Shown here piece after piece: positions 13,105-21,886 of a stretch of 40,006 bases of DNA. The stretch spans positions 1-40,006 of the forward strand of contig CAKTWE010000009.1 in the NCBI GenBank assembly GCA_934630385.1. Reading direction: 5' to 3'. The notes under the pieces were generated by a model that was given only the letters and a program-made list of their open reading frames with translations, did not search any database and was not told the origin of the DNA. The first letter of the stretch is position 1; the number at the start of each line of letters is the position of its first letter. Made by a program: the position numbers and the translations under genes. The DNA comes from an uncultured Collinsella sp. Lineage in GTDB: Bacteria > Actinomycetota > Coriobacteriia > Coriobacteriales > Coriobacteriaceae.

Positions 13105-13392
13105 CTACTGAGCCATGACGTCGAGGACGGCCTTCTCGGCAGCGACGCGGTTCATGCCGGTCATGAAGGGCACGCCGCTCACGTACGGGCAGGTGAGGCC
13201 CTCGGGGGCAACGGTGGTGGCGATCAGCAGGTCGGCGCCCTCGTCGCAAGCGTCCTTAGCCTCGGAGATGGCGCACTGCACGATCTCGTACTTGTCGGCG
13301 TAACCGTTGGCGTCGAGCAGGGTGGCGACCTTCTGGGCAACGAGCGTGGAAGTGGCAGCGCCAGCACCGCAAGCCAAAACGATCTTCTTCAT
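13105..13392 (-). CDS. PTS IIB component, galactitol/lactose-type, orphan
   Basis: 95 residues; the N terminus MKKIVLACGAGAATSTLVAQKV has the phosphorylated Cys at position 8 in the CGAGxATST loop. It fits galactitol-family IIB (GatB-like) in length and pattern, including the LLIATTVAPEG segment. No IIA or IIC gene adjoins it; the only neighbour in the operon is the VOC gene. GGGAGA precedes the ATG at 13392. Without a permease it may act with components encoded elsewhere or have become a regulatory phospho-carrier. Confidence 0.8.
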   Translation of the reverse strand: MKKIVLACGAGAATSTLVAQKVATLLDANGYADKYEIVQCAISEAKDACDEGADLLIATTVAPEGLTCPYVSGVPFMTGMNRVAAEKAVLDVMAQ

Positions 13393-13554
13393 AGGTAATG
13401 TCTCCCTTCATGGTTTACTTTAGGTAAGTGTACCGCAGCGAGCGATGGCGCTCGGCCTCGATGCGCTTTTATGCCAGTTTGCTTGCGCGCTGCGTATAAT
13501 ACGTCTAGTACGTGTTGTCATACCGCTTGTTTACGAGCGACTAAGGACCCCAAT

Positions 13555-14178
13555 ATGCCCGATTCCCGCACACTCTGGACCGCCGTCGTTATCATCTGCA
13601 TCGCCGTGTCGGTATTCTTTAGCGTCAAAAAACGCACCACGTTTAAACGCCTGCAGCAGCTTATGGCCGCTAAGCAGTGGGACGAGTTCGATCGCTTGCT
13701 CGACAGCAAGCTCACCAGCATGCTGTACCCGCGCTACAACCGCGACTACCTGCGCCTGAACTCCTATCTGCTGCGCGAGGACCACAAGCGTGCCGACAAG
13801 ATGTTCGATTTGCTGTTGGGGCTCAACCTGCCCAAGATGCAGCGCGTCGACCTGGTGATCAAGGGCTTTAACTACTACGTTGGCCAGGAGGACCGCAAAA
13901 AGTCCAAGGAGCTCCTGCACGAGATCAAGGGCTTTGAGGGTGGTCAGGCCGAGGCAGTCGCGCATGAGTGCCAGCTGATGTACGACACGATGATCCTCAA
14001 GCGCCACAACGACATTCCCGAGCTGGAGCGCATGCTCGAGGAGACCGGTGACGACAAGGTCAGGAGCTGCCGCCTGGAATACCTGTTGGCCCTACAGTAC
14101 AAGAACAAGGGCGACGAGGCCAAGTTTGCCGAGTACTTGGAAAAGTCAGGCCAGCACTCAATGGCTGTCAACGCGTAA
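13555..14178 (+). CDS. Membrane-anchored helical-repeat protein, unknown function
   Basis: 207 residues from ATG 13555 with AAGGA 8 nt upstream; a longer frame from 13471 crosses the likely promoter (TATAAT at 13495-13500) and is rejected. Residues 5-22 form one membrane helix (LWTAVVIICIAVSVFFSV). The remainder is a soluble, charged, helix-rich domain with TPR-like spacing (NSYLLREDHKRADKMFDLLLGLNL; LEYLLALQYKNKGDEAKFAEYLEKSG). I do not recognise a named family. The TPR reading is by pattern only. It stands alone between a divergent PTS gene and the tRNA-Leu gene. Confidence 0.6.
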   Translation: MPDSRTLWTAVVIICIAVSVFFSVKKRTTFKRLQQLMAAKQWDEFDRLLDSKLTSMLYPRYNRDYLRLNSYLLREDHKRADKMFDLLLGLNLPKMQRVDLVIKGFNYYVGQEDRKKSKELLHEIKGFEGGQAEAVAHECQLMYDTMILKRHNDIPELERMLEETGDDKVRSCRLEYLLALQYKNKGDEAKFAEYLEKSGQHSMAVNA

Positions 14179-14209
14179 CGGGCGGCTTGTGCTAGACTTC
14201 TAGTCTCAC

Positions 14210-14294
14210 GGGGGCGTGGCGGAATTGGCATACGCAGGAGACTTAAAATCTCTCGCCGCAAGGATTGTGGGTTCGAGTCCCACCGCCCCTACCA
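14210..14294 (+). tRNA. tRNA-Leu (anticodon UAA)
   Basis: An 85-nt tRNA with encoded CCA. The acceptor stem GGGGGCG (14210-14216) pairs with CGCCCCT (14284-14290, one G-U), followed by A and CCA. The anticodon loop CTTAAAA gives UAA. A variable arm of class II length (about CGCCGCAAGGATT) and a T-arm GTGGGTTCGAGTCCCAC are present. These features and the long variable arm identify leucine. Confidence 0.93.
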
Positions 14295-14548
14295 TTTAGA
14301 GCTTCCGAGCCCGTGTCCCCCAGGGATGCGGGCTCGTTTCTTTTGGATGCCGGTGGGGCTCGAACCCGCGAGGGAGCGAGCGTCAAGCGGACGCGCAGCG
14401 TCCGCAGCGAGCCGGCGAGGGCGCTGGCAGGCGACCGAAGCCGGTGCGGATTTGCGCAGCAAATACGCAGATGTCCCACCGCCCCTACCATTTAGAGCTT
14501 CCGAGCCCGTGTCCCCCAGGGATACGGGCTCGTTTCTTTCGGACGCCG
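14277..14548 (+). repeat. 76-bp direct repeat containing the tRNA-Leu 3' end
   Basis: 14277-14352 is repeated at 14473-14548 with three substitutions. The repeat begins in the T-arm of tRNA-Leu (GTCCCACCGCCCCTACCA) and runs through the downstream hairpin to GCCG. The 120 bp between the copies hold a perfect 8-bp hairpin (GCGGACGC 14387-14394 / GCGTCCGC 14398-14405) and an ATTTGC/GCAAAT palindrome near 14450. Only 18 nt of tRNA sequence are in copy 2, so it is not a gene. The arrangement resembles att sites around a lost insert or an unequal duplication. Confidence 0.75.
14306..14345 (+). terminator. Terminator downstream of tRNA-Leu (duplicated at 14502-14536)
   Basis: Stem CGAGCCCG (14306-14313) / CGGGCTCG (14329-14336), then TTTCTTTT. 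The loop contains a smaller CCC/GGG pairing. An almost identical copy is found 196 bp downstream at 14502-14532 followed by TTTCTTTC, as part of the 76-bp repeat. Confidence 0.75.
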
Positions 14549-14558
14549 ATACAGATAG

Positions 14559-14629
14559 TAAGTTGCGGTGGAATAGTTCCTGTTTTGACTGGTTACCAGC
14601 CCATTTAAGAACTATTGCACCGCAACTTA
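14559..14629. repeat. AAGTTGCGGTG palindromic element, copy 1
   Basis: 21-bp arms with one mismatch (14559-14579 and 14609-14629; core AAGTTGCGGTGGAATAGTTC) surround a 29-nt loop. The same element occurs at 26917-26985. No gene lies in 14549-14760; together with the tandem repeat that follows, this interval is entirely repeat sequence up to the ATPase gene. Confidence 0.8.
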
Positions 14630-14641
14630 GATTGGCACTCC

Positions 14642-14730
14642 CACATTTTTCGATGGAAAAACGTGGTTGTCTCACACATTTTTCGATGGAAAAGCGTGGT
14701 TGTCTCGCACATTTTCCAAGGGAAACGCCC
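14642..14730. repeat. 33-bp tandem repeat, 2.7 units, each a hairpin
   Basis: Units start at 14642, 14675 and 14708 (period exactly 33). Each begins CACATTTTTCGATGGAAAA and can fold on itself, with CAC-TTTTTC pairing to GAAAAA-GTG around GATG. The third unit is diverged and incomplete. Minus-strand frames read a repeated RQPRFSIEKC peptide through it, but these run into the tRNA repeat and are not credible genes. Confidence 0.75.
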
Positions 14731-14768
14731 AAATGGCCTTATACTAGCCAAGAGAGTTGGGAGGCAAT

Positions 14769-16073
14769 ATGCAGCGACAGCTTATGAGTGAACTTATCGC
14801 TTGGAAATCGAGAGCGAATCGCAAACCCCTCTTGCTTAAGGGTGCCCGCCAGACAGGAAAGACTTGGCTTCTTAACGAATTCGCGAGCCAGCAGTATCGA
14901 AACGTCATTCGTTTCGACTTTATGCTCGAACCGAGCGCACGCTCGCTGTTCGATGGAGACCTCGACCCCAAGCGCATCATCTCCCAGATAGAACTTCTTC
15001 GCGGCCAAACCGTAACGCCGGCAGACACGCTCATCATCTTTGACGAGATCCAAGAGGCACCGCGCGGCATCACCTCGCTCAAGTACTTCAACGAGCTTGC
15101 GCCCGAATACCATATCGTCGCAGCCGGCTCCTATATGGGCCTCGCGCTCCGGCGCGAAAACGAGTCATTTCCCGTCGGCAAAATCGACCAGCTCACCATG
15201 CGTCCCATGGGGTTTACCGAGTTCGTTCGCGCCGTCGATGGCGACCCGCTCGCCGACGCCATCCTTGCCGCAGACATGAATCTTCTGGCAAACGTTACCG
15301 AAAAGCTCGAGCACCTGCTCAAGGAATACCTCGTTGTCGGCGGCATGCCCGAAGTCGTCTCCGCCTTCACCGCGACCCGCGATTTCATCGAAGCCCGCAG
15401 GCTTCAGCAACAAATCATCGAGGCTTACGAATCCGATTTTGGCAAACATGCGCCCGCCCGCATCGTCGAGCGCATGAGGCTAGTTTGGAAATCCCTCCCC
15501 GGCCAGCTTGCAAAGGAAAATAAAAAGTTCATCTACGGAGCCCTTCGCCCCGGGGCGCGCGCACGCGATTTCGAAGAGAGTCTCCAGTGGCTCATGGATT
15601 ACGGAATCGTTCATAAGGTGCCGCGCGTTTCCGCTCTAAAGGCGCCGCTCTCGAGCTACGAAGACCTCTCGAGCTTCAAACTGTTCTGCATCGACACCGG
15701 CATCCTCGGAGCGCTCTCCAGCCTCTCGCCGACCATCGTCCTGGACAGCTCCGCTGTTTTCACCGAGTTTAAGGGCTCGCTCACCGAGCAATACGTCGCA
15801 CAGGAACTCTTGCTGCAAGGCAAAAGCCCCGCGTACTGGTCCTCTACCTCTGGCAATGCCGAAACCGATTTTGCTATCGATCACATGGGGACTGTACTTC
15901 CGCTTGAGGTCAAGGCGGCGGAGAACCTTAAAGCGAAGAGTCTGAAAATAGCCTGCGAAAAATTCAAACTCATGCGTTGCGTGAGGACCTCCCTGGCGGC
16001 ATATAGAGACGAGGACATGCTCGTCAATATTCCACTTTGGGAGATTGGACAGATCGACAAGCTGACAAAGTAG
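14769..16073 (+). CDS. AAA ATPase with DUF4143 C-terminal domain
   Basis: 434 residues from ATG 14769 with GGGAGG 4 nt upstream. Walker A is LLLKGARQTGKTWLL near residue 25, Walker B is LIIFDEIQEAPR, and a sensor-like VAAGSYMGLAL follows. The C terminus carries the DUF4143 domain, ending in a nuclease-like ETDFAIDHMGTVLPLEVKAAE that has the E...D...EVK layout of PD-(D/E)XK folds. Such ATPases are abundant, often multi-copy, in gut anaerobes and are linked by position to mobile or defence regions, but no biochemical role is settled. It is a single-gene unit between repeat-rich DNA and the convergent ppx gene. Confidence 0.85.
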   Translation: MQRQLMSELIAWKSRANRKPLLLKGARQTGKTWLLNEFASQQYRNVIRFDFMLEPSARSLFDGDLDPKRIISQIELLRGQTVTPADTLIIFDEIQEAPRGITSLKYFNELAPEYHIVAAGSYMGLALRRENESFPVGKIDQLTMRPMGFTEFVRAVDGDPLADAILAADMNLLANVTEKLEHLLKEYLVVGGMPEVVSAFTATRDFIEARRLQQQIIEAYESDFGKHAPARIVERMRLVWKSLPGQLAKENKKFIYGALRPGARARDFEESLQWLMDYGIVHKVPRVSALKAPLSSYEDLSSFKLFCIDTGILGALSSLSPTIVLDSSAVFTEFKGSLTEQYVAQELLLQGKSPAYWSSTSGNAETDFAIDHMGTVLPLEVKAAENLKAKSLKIACEKFKLMRCVRTSLAAYRDEDMLVNIPLWEIGQIDKLTK

Positions 16074-16089
16074 CCCCATCCCAAAAAGA

Positions 16090-17097
16090 CTAGTTTTGGA
16101 GAGGGCTGAGGCTGGGGGTCCAGACGATGGTGGGGGTTTTACCGTCGAGGGTCTCGTTGATGGTGGCGGCCATGCCGGCGAGCAGACTGTTCTCACTCAC
16201 GGTAAGCGCCCTGTAGCCGCCGGCTCGCATGAGCTCGTGAATTACCACGGCACCTGCCAAGATCACGCCCGCGCGTTTGGGCTGCACGCCTGGCAGCGCG
16301 GCAATGCCTGCAACATCCAGCGTAGACATGCGCTCGATGGCGGCCGAAACCTGATCCAGCGAAAGCTCGCGCAGGTGCACAAAGCTCGAATCGTACGGTT
16401 CCAGCTCATGAACGAGCGCCACAAGCGTGGTGACGGTGCCACCCACGGCGACCAGGCGCTCGGCACGCTCAAAATCGCTCGGCAGGCCCTCAAAATAGGC
16501 AGCGAACTGCTCTCCCGCCCAGTTGGCGGCGGCAGCAAGCTCGCCGTCCGCAGGCGGCAGCACCGAGAAAAACCGCTCCGTCACACGACGGCAGCCAATG
16601 TCCAGCGAACGCGTGCCCTCCAGCGCAAAGACCCCACGCTCCGGCGCATAGACGCCCGTCGCGAGCTCCGTGGATCCGCCGCCCGAATCGGCAACAATGA
16701 TGCGCTCGCCAGCAAAGTCGTGCGCCACGCCAAAAAACGTCAGGCGCGCCTCGACCTCGCCCGGAATCACCCGCGGTTCGAGCCCCAGCTCGCGCAGGCC
16801 GTCCAGCAGCAGGGCGGCATTGCACGCATCGCGCGCGGCGCTCGTGCACGTGGTGCAGATGCACACGGCCCCAAAGGCACGCGCCTCGTCCACAAACATG
16901 CGGCATGCGGCAAGCACGCGCTCGACCGCCGCCTCGCAAAAGCGGCCCGTCGCTTCGACGCCCTCGCCCAGATCGGTAATCTCGGTATGTTTGGACGATT
17001 CCACGATCGCCCCGGCCTCGACCTGCGCCAGCACCAGTCGCGACGACACCGTTCCCAGGTCGATCGCCGCCACCTTATATCGTTTGCAATCTGCCAT
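16090..17097 (-). CDS. ppx: Exopolyphosphatase / guanosine-pentaphosphate phosphatase family
   Basis: 335 residues, ATG 17097 with GGAGGGG upstream. It has the ASKHA-fold motifs of Ppx/GppA: AAIDLGTVSSRLVLA (phosphate-1), ADSGGGSTELATG (phosphate-2) and VAVGGTVTTLVAL (adenosine-like motif). The length matches the short single-lobe form that lacks the C-terminal HD-like domain. It cleaves terminal phosphate from polyphosphate or pppGpp; which of these is preferred cannot be told. The gene lies 20 bp downstream of the septum-initiator gene in the eno-divIC-ppx order that is common in Actinobacteria, and is probably the last gene of that unit. Confidence 0.85.
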   Translation of the reverse strand: MADCKRYKVAAIDLGTVSSRLVLAQVEAGAIVESSKHTEITDLGEGVEATGRFCEAAVERVLAACRMFVDEARAFGAVCICTTCTSAARDACNAALLLDGLRELGLEPRVIPGEVEARLTFFGVAHDFAGERIIVADSGGGSTELATGVYAPERGVFALEGTRSLDIGCRRVTERFFSVLPPADGELAAAANWAGEQFAAYFEGLPSDFERAERLVAVGGTVTTLVALVHELEPYDSSFVHLRELSLDQVSAAIERMSTLDVAGIAALPGVQPKRAGVILAGAVVIHELMRAGGYRALTVSENSLLAGMAATINETLDGKTPTIVWTPSLSPLQN

Positions 17098-17117
17098 TGC
17101 GGGCTCCCCTCCGGGCG

Positions 17118-17879
17118 CTATTTGCCGTTGGACACGACCGTCTGGCCCTCGACGCCGTTAAAACCAAACAGCATGTCGAGCGCCTGGATGTACCACGGCG
17201 CGTCCTTACCGACTTCTTCGATTTCCTTGGCAACTTCGCTGGCCTTCTTGGCGTTCGACGACTTCTTGCCCGAAGACGAATCAGAATCGTCGTCCAGGCC
17301 CAGAACGTCAATCTTGGTCTCGCCGGGCATCACCAGGCCCAGATCCTCGGTCGCCGCGTCCTTAATGCCCTCCTCAGAGAGCAGTTTGTCGACACTTTTT
17401 TGCAGCTCGTCGTTGTATTGCTGGCGAATCTCGACCTGCTTGGCCAAAATGTCGCTCGAGCGCTTGGCCACATACAGATCGCGCACGGGAAAATACAAGC
17501 TCACGAGCACCAAGGCAACGACGATACCAATAAACAGCCCACGCTGGGGCCCATGGGTAAAGTCGTAGATTGCCTTAACCACCGCGTTGTCGTTGGCGTA
17601 GTGCATGAAGTCCGAGCCCGAAAGACGGCTCGAGGGCCTGGACGACTTGTCGTGCGCTTGAGCAGACGGGCGCGATTCGTACGTCGCGCGCGACGGACGG
17701 TTCGGGCGATGCGTCGACATATTCGTTTGAGCATGGGAGTGCGAAGTGCCCGCCGTGCGATGCGTGGGATGGGCAGCACCCGTATAATCGGGCCCACCGA
17801 GCCGCACCGTATGCGCACGGCGAGACGACGGCTCACGCGAACCGGCGGAATAGTACCTGTTGTCGTAAATCTGATCCAT
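17118..17879 (-). CDS. FtsB/DivIC-like septum formation initiator
   Basis: 253 residues from ATG 17879 (MDQIYDNRYYS); the longer frame up to 18005 runs into the eno terminator. A disordered, Ser/His/Arg-rich cytoplasmic part (1-110) is followed by one membrane helix (about 114-132, GLFIGIVVALVLVSLYF). A coiled coil comes next (about 135-170, KRSSDILAKQVEIRQQYNDEL), then PGETKIDVLG, the segment after which FtsB-family proteins usually end. This protein adds a Ser/Lys-rich linker and a C-terminal DAPWYIQALDMLFGF. Position between eno and ppx matches the family elsewhere. It would bridge FtsL and FtsQ-type proteins in the divisome. Confidence 0.82.
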   Translation of the reverse strand: MDQIYDNRYYSAGSREPSSRRAHTVRLGGPDYTGAAHPTHRTAGTSHSHAQTNMSTHRPNRPSRATYESRPSAQAHDKSSRPSSRLSGSDFMHYANDNAVVKAIYDFTHGPQRGLFIGIVVALVLVSLYFPVRDLYVAKRSSDILAKQVEIRQQYNDELQKSVDKLLSEEGIKDAATEDLGLVMPGETKIDVLGLDDDSDSSSGKKSSNAKKASEVAKEIEEVGKDAPWYIQALDMLFGFNGVEGQTVVSNGK

Positions 17880-17970
17880 GTGCGCCTTGTGCGGTTGAGG
17901 TTTGTTTGCGCTAAGTCCTTTAGTTATAGCACGAGCGCCCGCACCACCTTCGCCAGCCTTTGCTCGACAT

Positions 17971-18001
17971 AAAAAAGGCGCCGAGCCACACGGCCCAGCG
18001 C
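17971..18001 (-). terminator. Terminator after eno
   Basis: On the minus strand, a stem formed by 18001-17992 and 17987-17978 (GCGC and GGC/GCC pairings around a 4-nt loop) is followed by six T residues (17976-17971). It lies about 65 bp after the eno stop, which suggests the divIC gene also has its own promoter in 17880-17960. Confidence 0.65.
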
Positions 18002-18065
18002 ACAATGGCAGCCATCAGAAGTGGAGCGGAGCCGAGTCAACCCCGCCCCCGCGAGCACCACTTGT

Positions 18066-19367
<1,302 letters not shown>

Positions 19368-19429
19368 TCACTTGGAAACGGGTTGAATGCTTGGCGACCG
19401 GCTGACCGTGCACCGTCGGTGTGCCTCCG

Positions 19430-19474
19430 TAAGTTAGCCTTATCGCACTTTTCGCATTATGCCCTAAGTTAGCC
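19430..19474. repeat. Direct repeat upstream of eno
   Basis: TAAGTTAGCC occurs at 19430-19439 and again at 19465-19474, 35 bp apart. The spacing between start points is about three and a half helical turns. Between them, on the minus strand, lies CATAAT, a possible -10 for eno. Two identical decamers flanking a promoter element are compatible with operator half-sites. Confidence 0.4.
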
Positions 19475-19493
19475 GAGGGATACACTTGTTTTT

Positions 19494-19541
19494 CGAAAAA
19501 TTTAGCGGGAACGATGGGGCGTGTCAGCCCGTCGTTCCCGC
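19494..19541 (-). terminator. Terminator after mazG
   Basis: On the minus strand a perfect 10-bp stem GCGGGAACGA (19541-19532) / TCGTTCCCGC (19514-19505) is followed by TAAATTTTT (19504 downward). It sits 4 bp beyond the mazG stop. Confidence 0.8.
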
Positions 19542-19545
19542 AGTC

Positions 19546-20406
19546 TTACTCCTCCGCCTTTGCGGCGTCCCACAGGTCGTTGAGGCCATGGGTCGAAAGC
19601 TCAGCCAGATCCACATGGGCGTCGGCCACCATCTGCTCCATCGCAGCCCAACGACGGCGGAACTTTGCCGTGCTGGCGCGCAGAGCGCTCTCGGCGTCGA
19701 TTCCCTCCTTGCGCGCAACGTTGACCAGGGCAAAGAGCAGGTCGCCAAACTCCATCTCGCGCTCGGGCGAGCCGGGAGCCTCGGCCTCAAACTCGGCACG
19801 CTCCTCGGCGACCTCGTCCCACACGTCCTGGACCGTCTCCCACTCAAAGCCCACGGCCGCTGCCTTGCGCGACACCTTCTGGGCCTGCATCAGCGCCGGC
19901 AGATGCGTGGGCACGCCGTCGAGCAGGCCCTCGGGCGCAGCCTCACCCGCTGCCACGGCCTTGTCCTTGGCAGCCTTCTCGGCAAGCTTGACCTCGTCCC
20001 AAATCTTGAGCACCTCGTCGGAGTTATCGGCATCCGCATCGCCAAACACGTGCGGGTGACGACGGATGAGCTTGGCGTCGATATCGCGCGCCACATCGGC
20101 CAGCGTAAACTCACCGGTGTCCGCTGCAATCTGCGCATGCAGTACCACCTGCATGAGCACGTCGCCGAGCTCCTCGCGCAGATGTGCTGCGTCGTCCGCC
20201 TCGATGCAATCGAGCGCCTCGTAGGCTTCCTCGATCATGTTCTTGCCGATGCTCTGATGCGTCTGTTCGCGGTCCCACGGGCAACCATCGGGCTGACGCA
20301 GACGCCAGATGGTCTGCACCAGATGCTGCAGCTCGGCCGACGCGTCGACCAGCGTGGACAAATCGCGCGAGCCCTCGGCATTTTGCTGAGCCATGTGCTG
20401 CGCCAT
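19546..20406 (-). CDS. mazG: MazG nucleoside triphosphate pyrophosphohydrolase
   Basis: 286 residues from ATG 20406 (MAQHMAQQNAEGSRD); ATG 20394 is a possible alternative. The first MazG domain has LRQPDGCPWDREQTHQSI, then EEAYEALDCIEADDAAHLREELGDVLMQVVLHAQIA with the EExxE...ExxD metal motif. A second copy near the C terminus (EFGDLLFALVNVARKEGIDAESALRAS) gives the two-domain form, as in E. coli MazG. It hydrolyses NTPs to NMP plus pyrophosphate, cleaning damaged nucleotides or lowering (p)ppGpp-related pools. It lies 2 bp downstream of the phosphodiesterase gene and forms an operon with it. Confidence 0.93.
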   Translation of the reverse strand: MAQHMAQQNAEGSRDLSTLVDASAELQHLVQTIWRLRQPDGCPWDREQTHQSIGKNMIEEAYEALDCIEADDAAHLREELGDVLMQVVLHAQIAADTGEFTLADVARDIDAKLIRRHPHVFGDADADNSDEVLKIWDEVKLAEKAAKDKAVAAGEAAPEGLLDGVPTHLPALMQAQKVSRKAAAVGFEWETVQDVWDEVAEERAEFEAEAPGSPEREMEFGDLLFALVNVARKEGIDAESALRASTAKFRRRWAAMEQMVADAHVDLAELSTHGLNDLWDAAKAEE

Positions 20407-20408
20407 GG

Positions 20409-20957
20409 TTATTCCTTCTCCAGGATCACGTGACGGAACGCGCCGCCCTCGTAGAGGCCGTAGCTGTGCGTACCGTCCTTGGGAATACTCACGCTGCCGG
20501 GGTTGAAGAGCCACAGGCCCGGGTGCGCGGTGCTTTCCTCGTTAACCTTGATGTGCGTATGGCCGTAGACGAGCGCGGAGCCCTCGGGCAGCGCGGGCGC
20601 GTGATCGACGCTGTTGTGCATGCCGGCGCCAAAAACGTGGCCGTGCGTCAGGAACAGCTCGCGGCCGGCCTCGTCGAACAGCGTGGCGTAGTCGGCCATG
20701 ACGGGGAAGTCGAGCACCATCTGGTCGACCTCGGCGTCGCAGTTGCCGCGCACCGCGATGATGCGGTCGGCCAGGGCGTTGAGCAGCGGAATCACACGCT
20801 TGGGGGCGTAGTCGCGCGGCAGGTCGTTGCGCGGGCCGTGGTAGAGCAGGTCGCCCAGCAGAACGATGCGGTCGGGCTGCTCGGATTCGATGGCGGCGAC
20901 CAGGCGCTCGATCCAGTATGCCGAGCCGTGAATGTCGGAAGCGATGAGGTATTTCAT
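20409..20957 (-). CDS. YfcE-like phosphodiesterase
   Basis: 182 residues from ATG 20957 (MKYLIASDIHG), with GAAAGGA upstream; the longer frame to 21008 lacks a ribosome site. Metal-binding blocks are SDIHGS, GDLLYHGPRN, RGNCD, THGHVFG and YGHTHI. These define the MJ0936/YfcE group of small Mn-dependent phosphodiesterases. E. coli YfcE has the same length and motif set. The physiological substrate is unknown. It is the first gene of a two-gene unit with mazG. Confidence 0.88.
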   Translation of the reverse strand: MKYLIASDIHGSAYWIERLVAAIESEQPDRIVLLGDLLYHGPRNDLPRDYAPKRVIPLLNALADRIIAVRGNCDAEVDQMVLDFPVMADYATLFDEAGRELFLTHGHVFGAGMHNSVDHAPALPEGSALVYGHTHIKVNEESTAHPGLWLFNPGSVSIPKDGTHSYGLYEGGAFRHVILEKE

Positions 20958-21016
20958 GGGGAGTCCTTTCGGTGTGGGGTTGATGGGGGGCTGGGCGTGG
21001 CGTGCCACCGGCCGCG

Positions 21017-21502
21017 TTACTCAAATCGCAGCGCCGCGCTCTGAGCCGCCTGCATCACGCGTTGGAGCGGCACGTTGTGCTCACGGGCAAGACGGGCGCA
21101 GTCCTCGTACTCGGGTGCCGCGCGCTCGCTGCCGTCGGGCAGGGTGGCTACTTTGACGGCCACCTCGCCCCAAGGCGTCGCTACCTGCTCAAAACGACGC
21201 GGCAGGCAGACGCGTTCCATCACCTGGCGACGAACGGCGTTGGTCGTGGTTTCCAAAAAGATGATCGTCTGCAGACGGTCAATGTCCTCGCGGGCGCAGA
21301 TTACCTGTAGCTGCCAGCCGGGGCGACCTTTTTTGCAGTAGAGAGGCAGCCAGTGCACCTCGCGGGCGCCCGCCTCGCGCAGGCGGTCGGCGGCATAGGC
21401 GAGCACCTCGGGCGACGCATCGTCGATGTCGCATTCCAGCTTGACGATGGTCTCGGGCGCATCGGTCTCGCGGGACAGCGGAGATGTACTTCCACGTTGC
21501 AT
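21017..21502 (-). CDS. Stand-alone LarC C-terminal domain (LarC2-like)
   Basis: 161 residues from ATG 21502, with AAGGA upstream. The sequence VKLECDIDDASPEVLAYAADRLREAGAREVHWLPLYCKKGRPGWQLQVIC, followed by FLETTTNAVRRQVMERVCLPRRF and PEYEDCARLAREHNVPL, matches the C-terminal (CTP-binding) half of LarC. LarC is the cyclometallase that inserts nickel into the pincer cofactor of lactate racemase-type enzymes. Full LarC is about 400 residues and in lactobacilli is made by frameshifting of larC1 and larC2; no larC1, larB, larE or larA is in the window. It may be a shortened paralogue. The name is from sequence pattern only. Confidence 0.7.
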   Translation of the reverse strand: MQRGSTSPLSRETDAPETIVKLECDIDDASPEVLAYAADRLREAGAREVHWLPLYCKKGRPGWQLQVICAREDIDRLQTIIFLETTTNAVRRQVMERVCLPRRFEQVATPWGEVAVKVATLPDGSERAAPEYEDCARLAREHNVPLQRVMQAAQSAALRFE

Positions 21503-21605
21503 ACGGTCCGGATCCTTTCCGCACGGGCTCGTTTTATTCACCCAAACGCTAGCACATCGGACGTGGCACAGGCGTGACATTCGTCCGTCGCCGCCCTCGC
21601 CCCTA

Positions 21606-21674
21606 TCCAAACATGTACATCAGCCTCCAAACATGTCATTTTTTGCAGCTTTTGGAGGCTGACGTACACGTTTT
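21606..21674. repeat. Inverted repeat with internal direct repeat
   Basis: 21608-21631 and 21651-21674 are inverted arms of 24 bp with about three mismatches, sharing CAGCCTCCAAA/TTTGGAGGCTG. Inside, TCCAAACATGT is repeated directly at 21606 and 21626. The gap 21503-21886 contains no credible gene. The arms are followed by a T-run on the plus side of the left arm only, so this is not a standard terminator. Confidence 0.6.
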
Positions 21675-21886
21675 GGAGCGGGGCCGCACACAATCAGAAT
21701 TGCGCCTGCACTCCGTCCGCCATAAAGTTCGCTGCACTCAACAATTTTGGACTTTCTACGCAGTTCATCGGCTAAAAAATTACCCTCGGCATACTTACCC
21801 GCTGCACGATGTTACTCTAGTTGCATTTGGCTAACTAAGCGGCTGCCGAGGACCCCGCCCGGCACCGTTACGGCATAGGAGGTTTC

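Noticed and set aside
14277..14548. A second tRNA-Leu gene in the downstream copy
   Set aside because: Only the last 18 nt of the tRNA are present; there is no acceptor, D-arm or anticodon sequence.
14642..14730. CRISPR array in the 33-bp repeat
   Set aside because: Units are directly abutting with no variable spacers.
14289..14732. Minus-strand open frame reading repeated RQPRFSIEKC through the tandem repeats
   Set aside because: It is a by-product of the 33-bp tandem repeat, the palindrome and the duplicated tRNA segment; no ribosome site and no homology beyond the repeats.
21574..21834. Plus-strand frame in the gap before the exporter
   Set aside because: Runs through the palindrome, no ribosome site, no domain.
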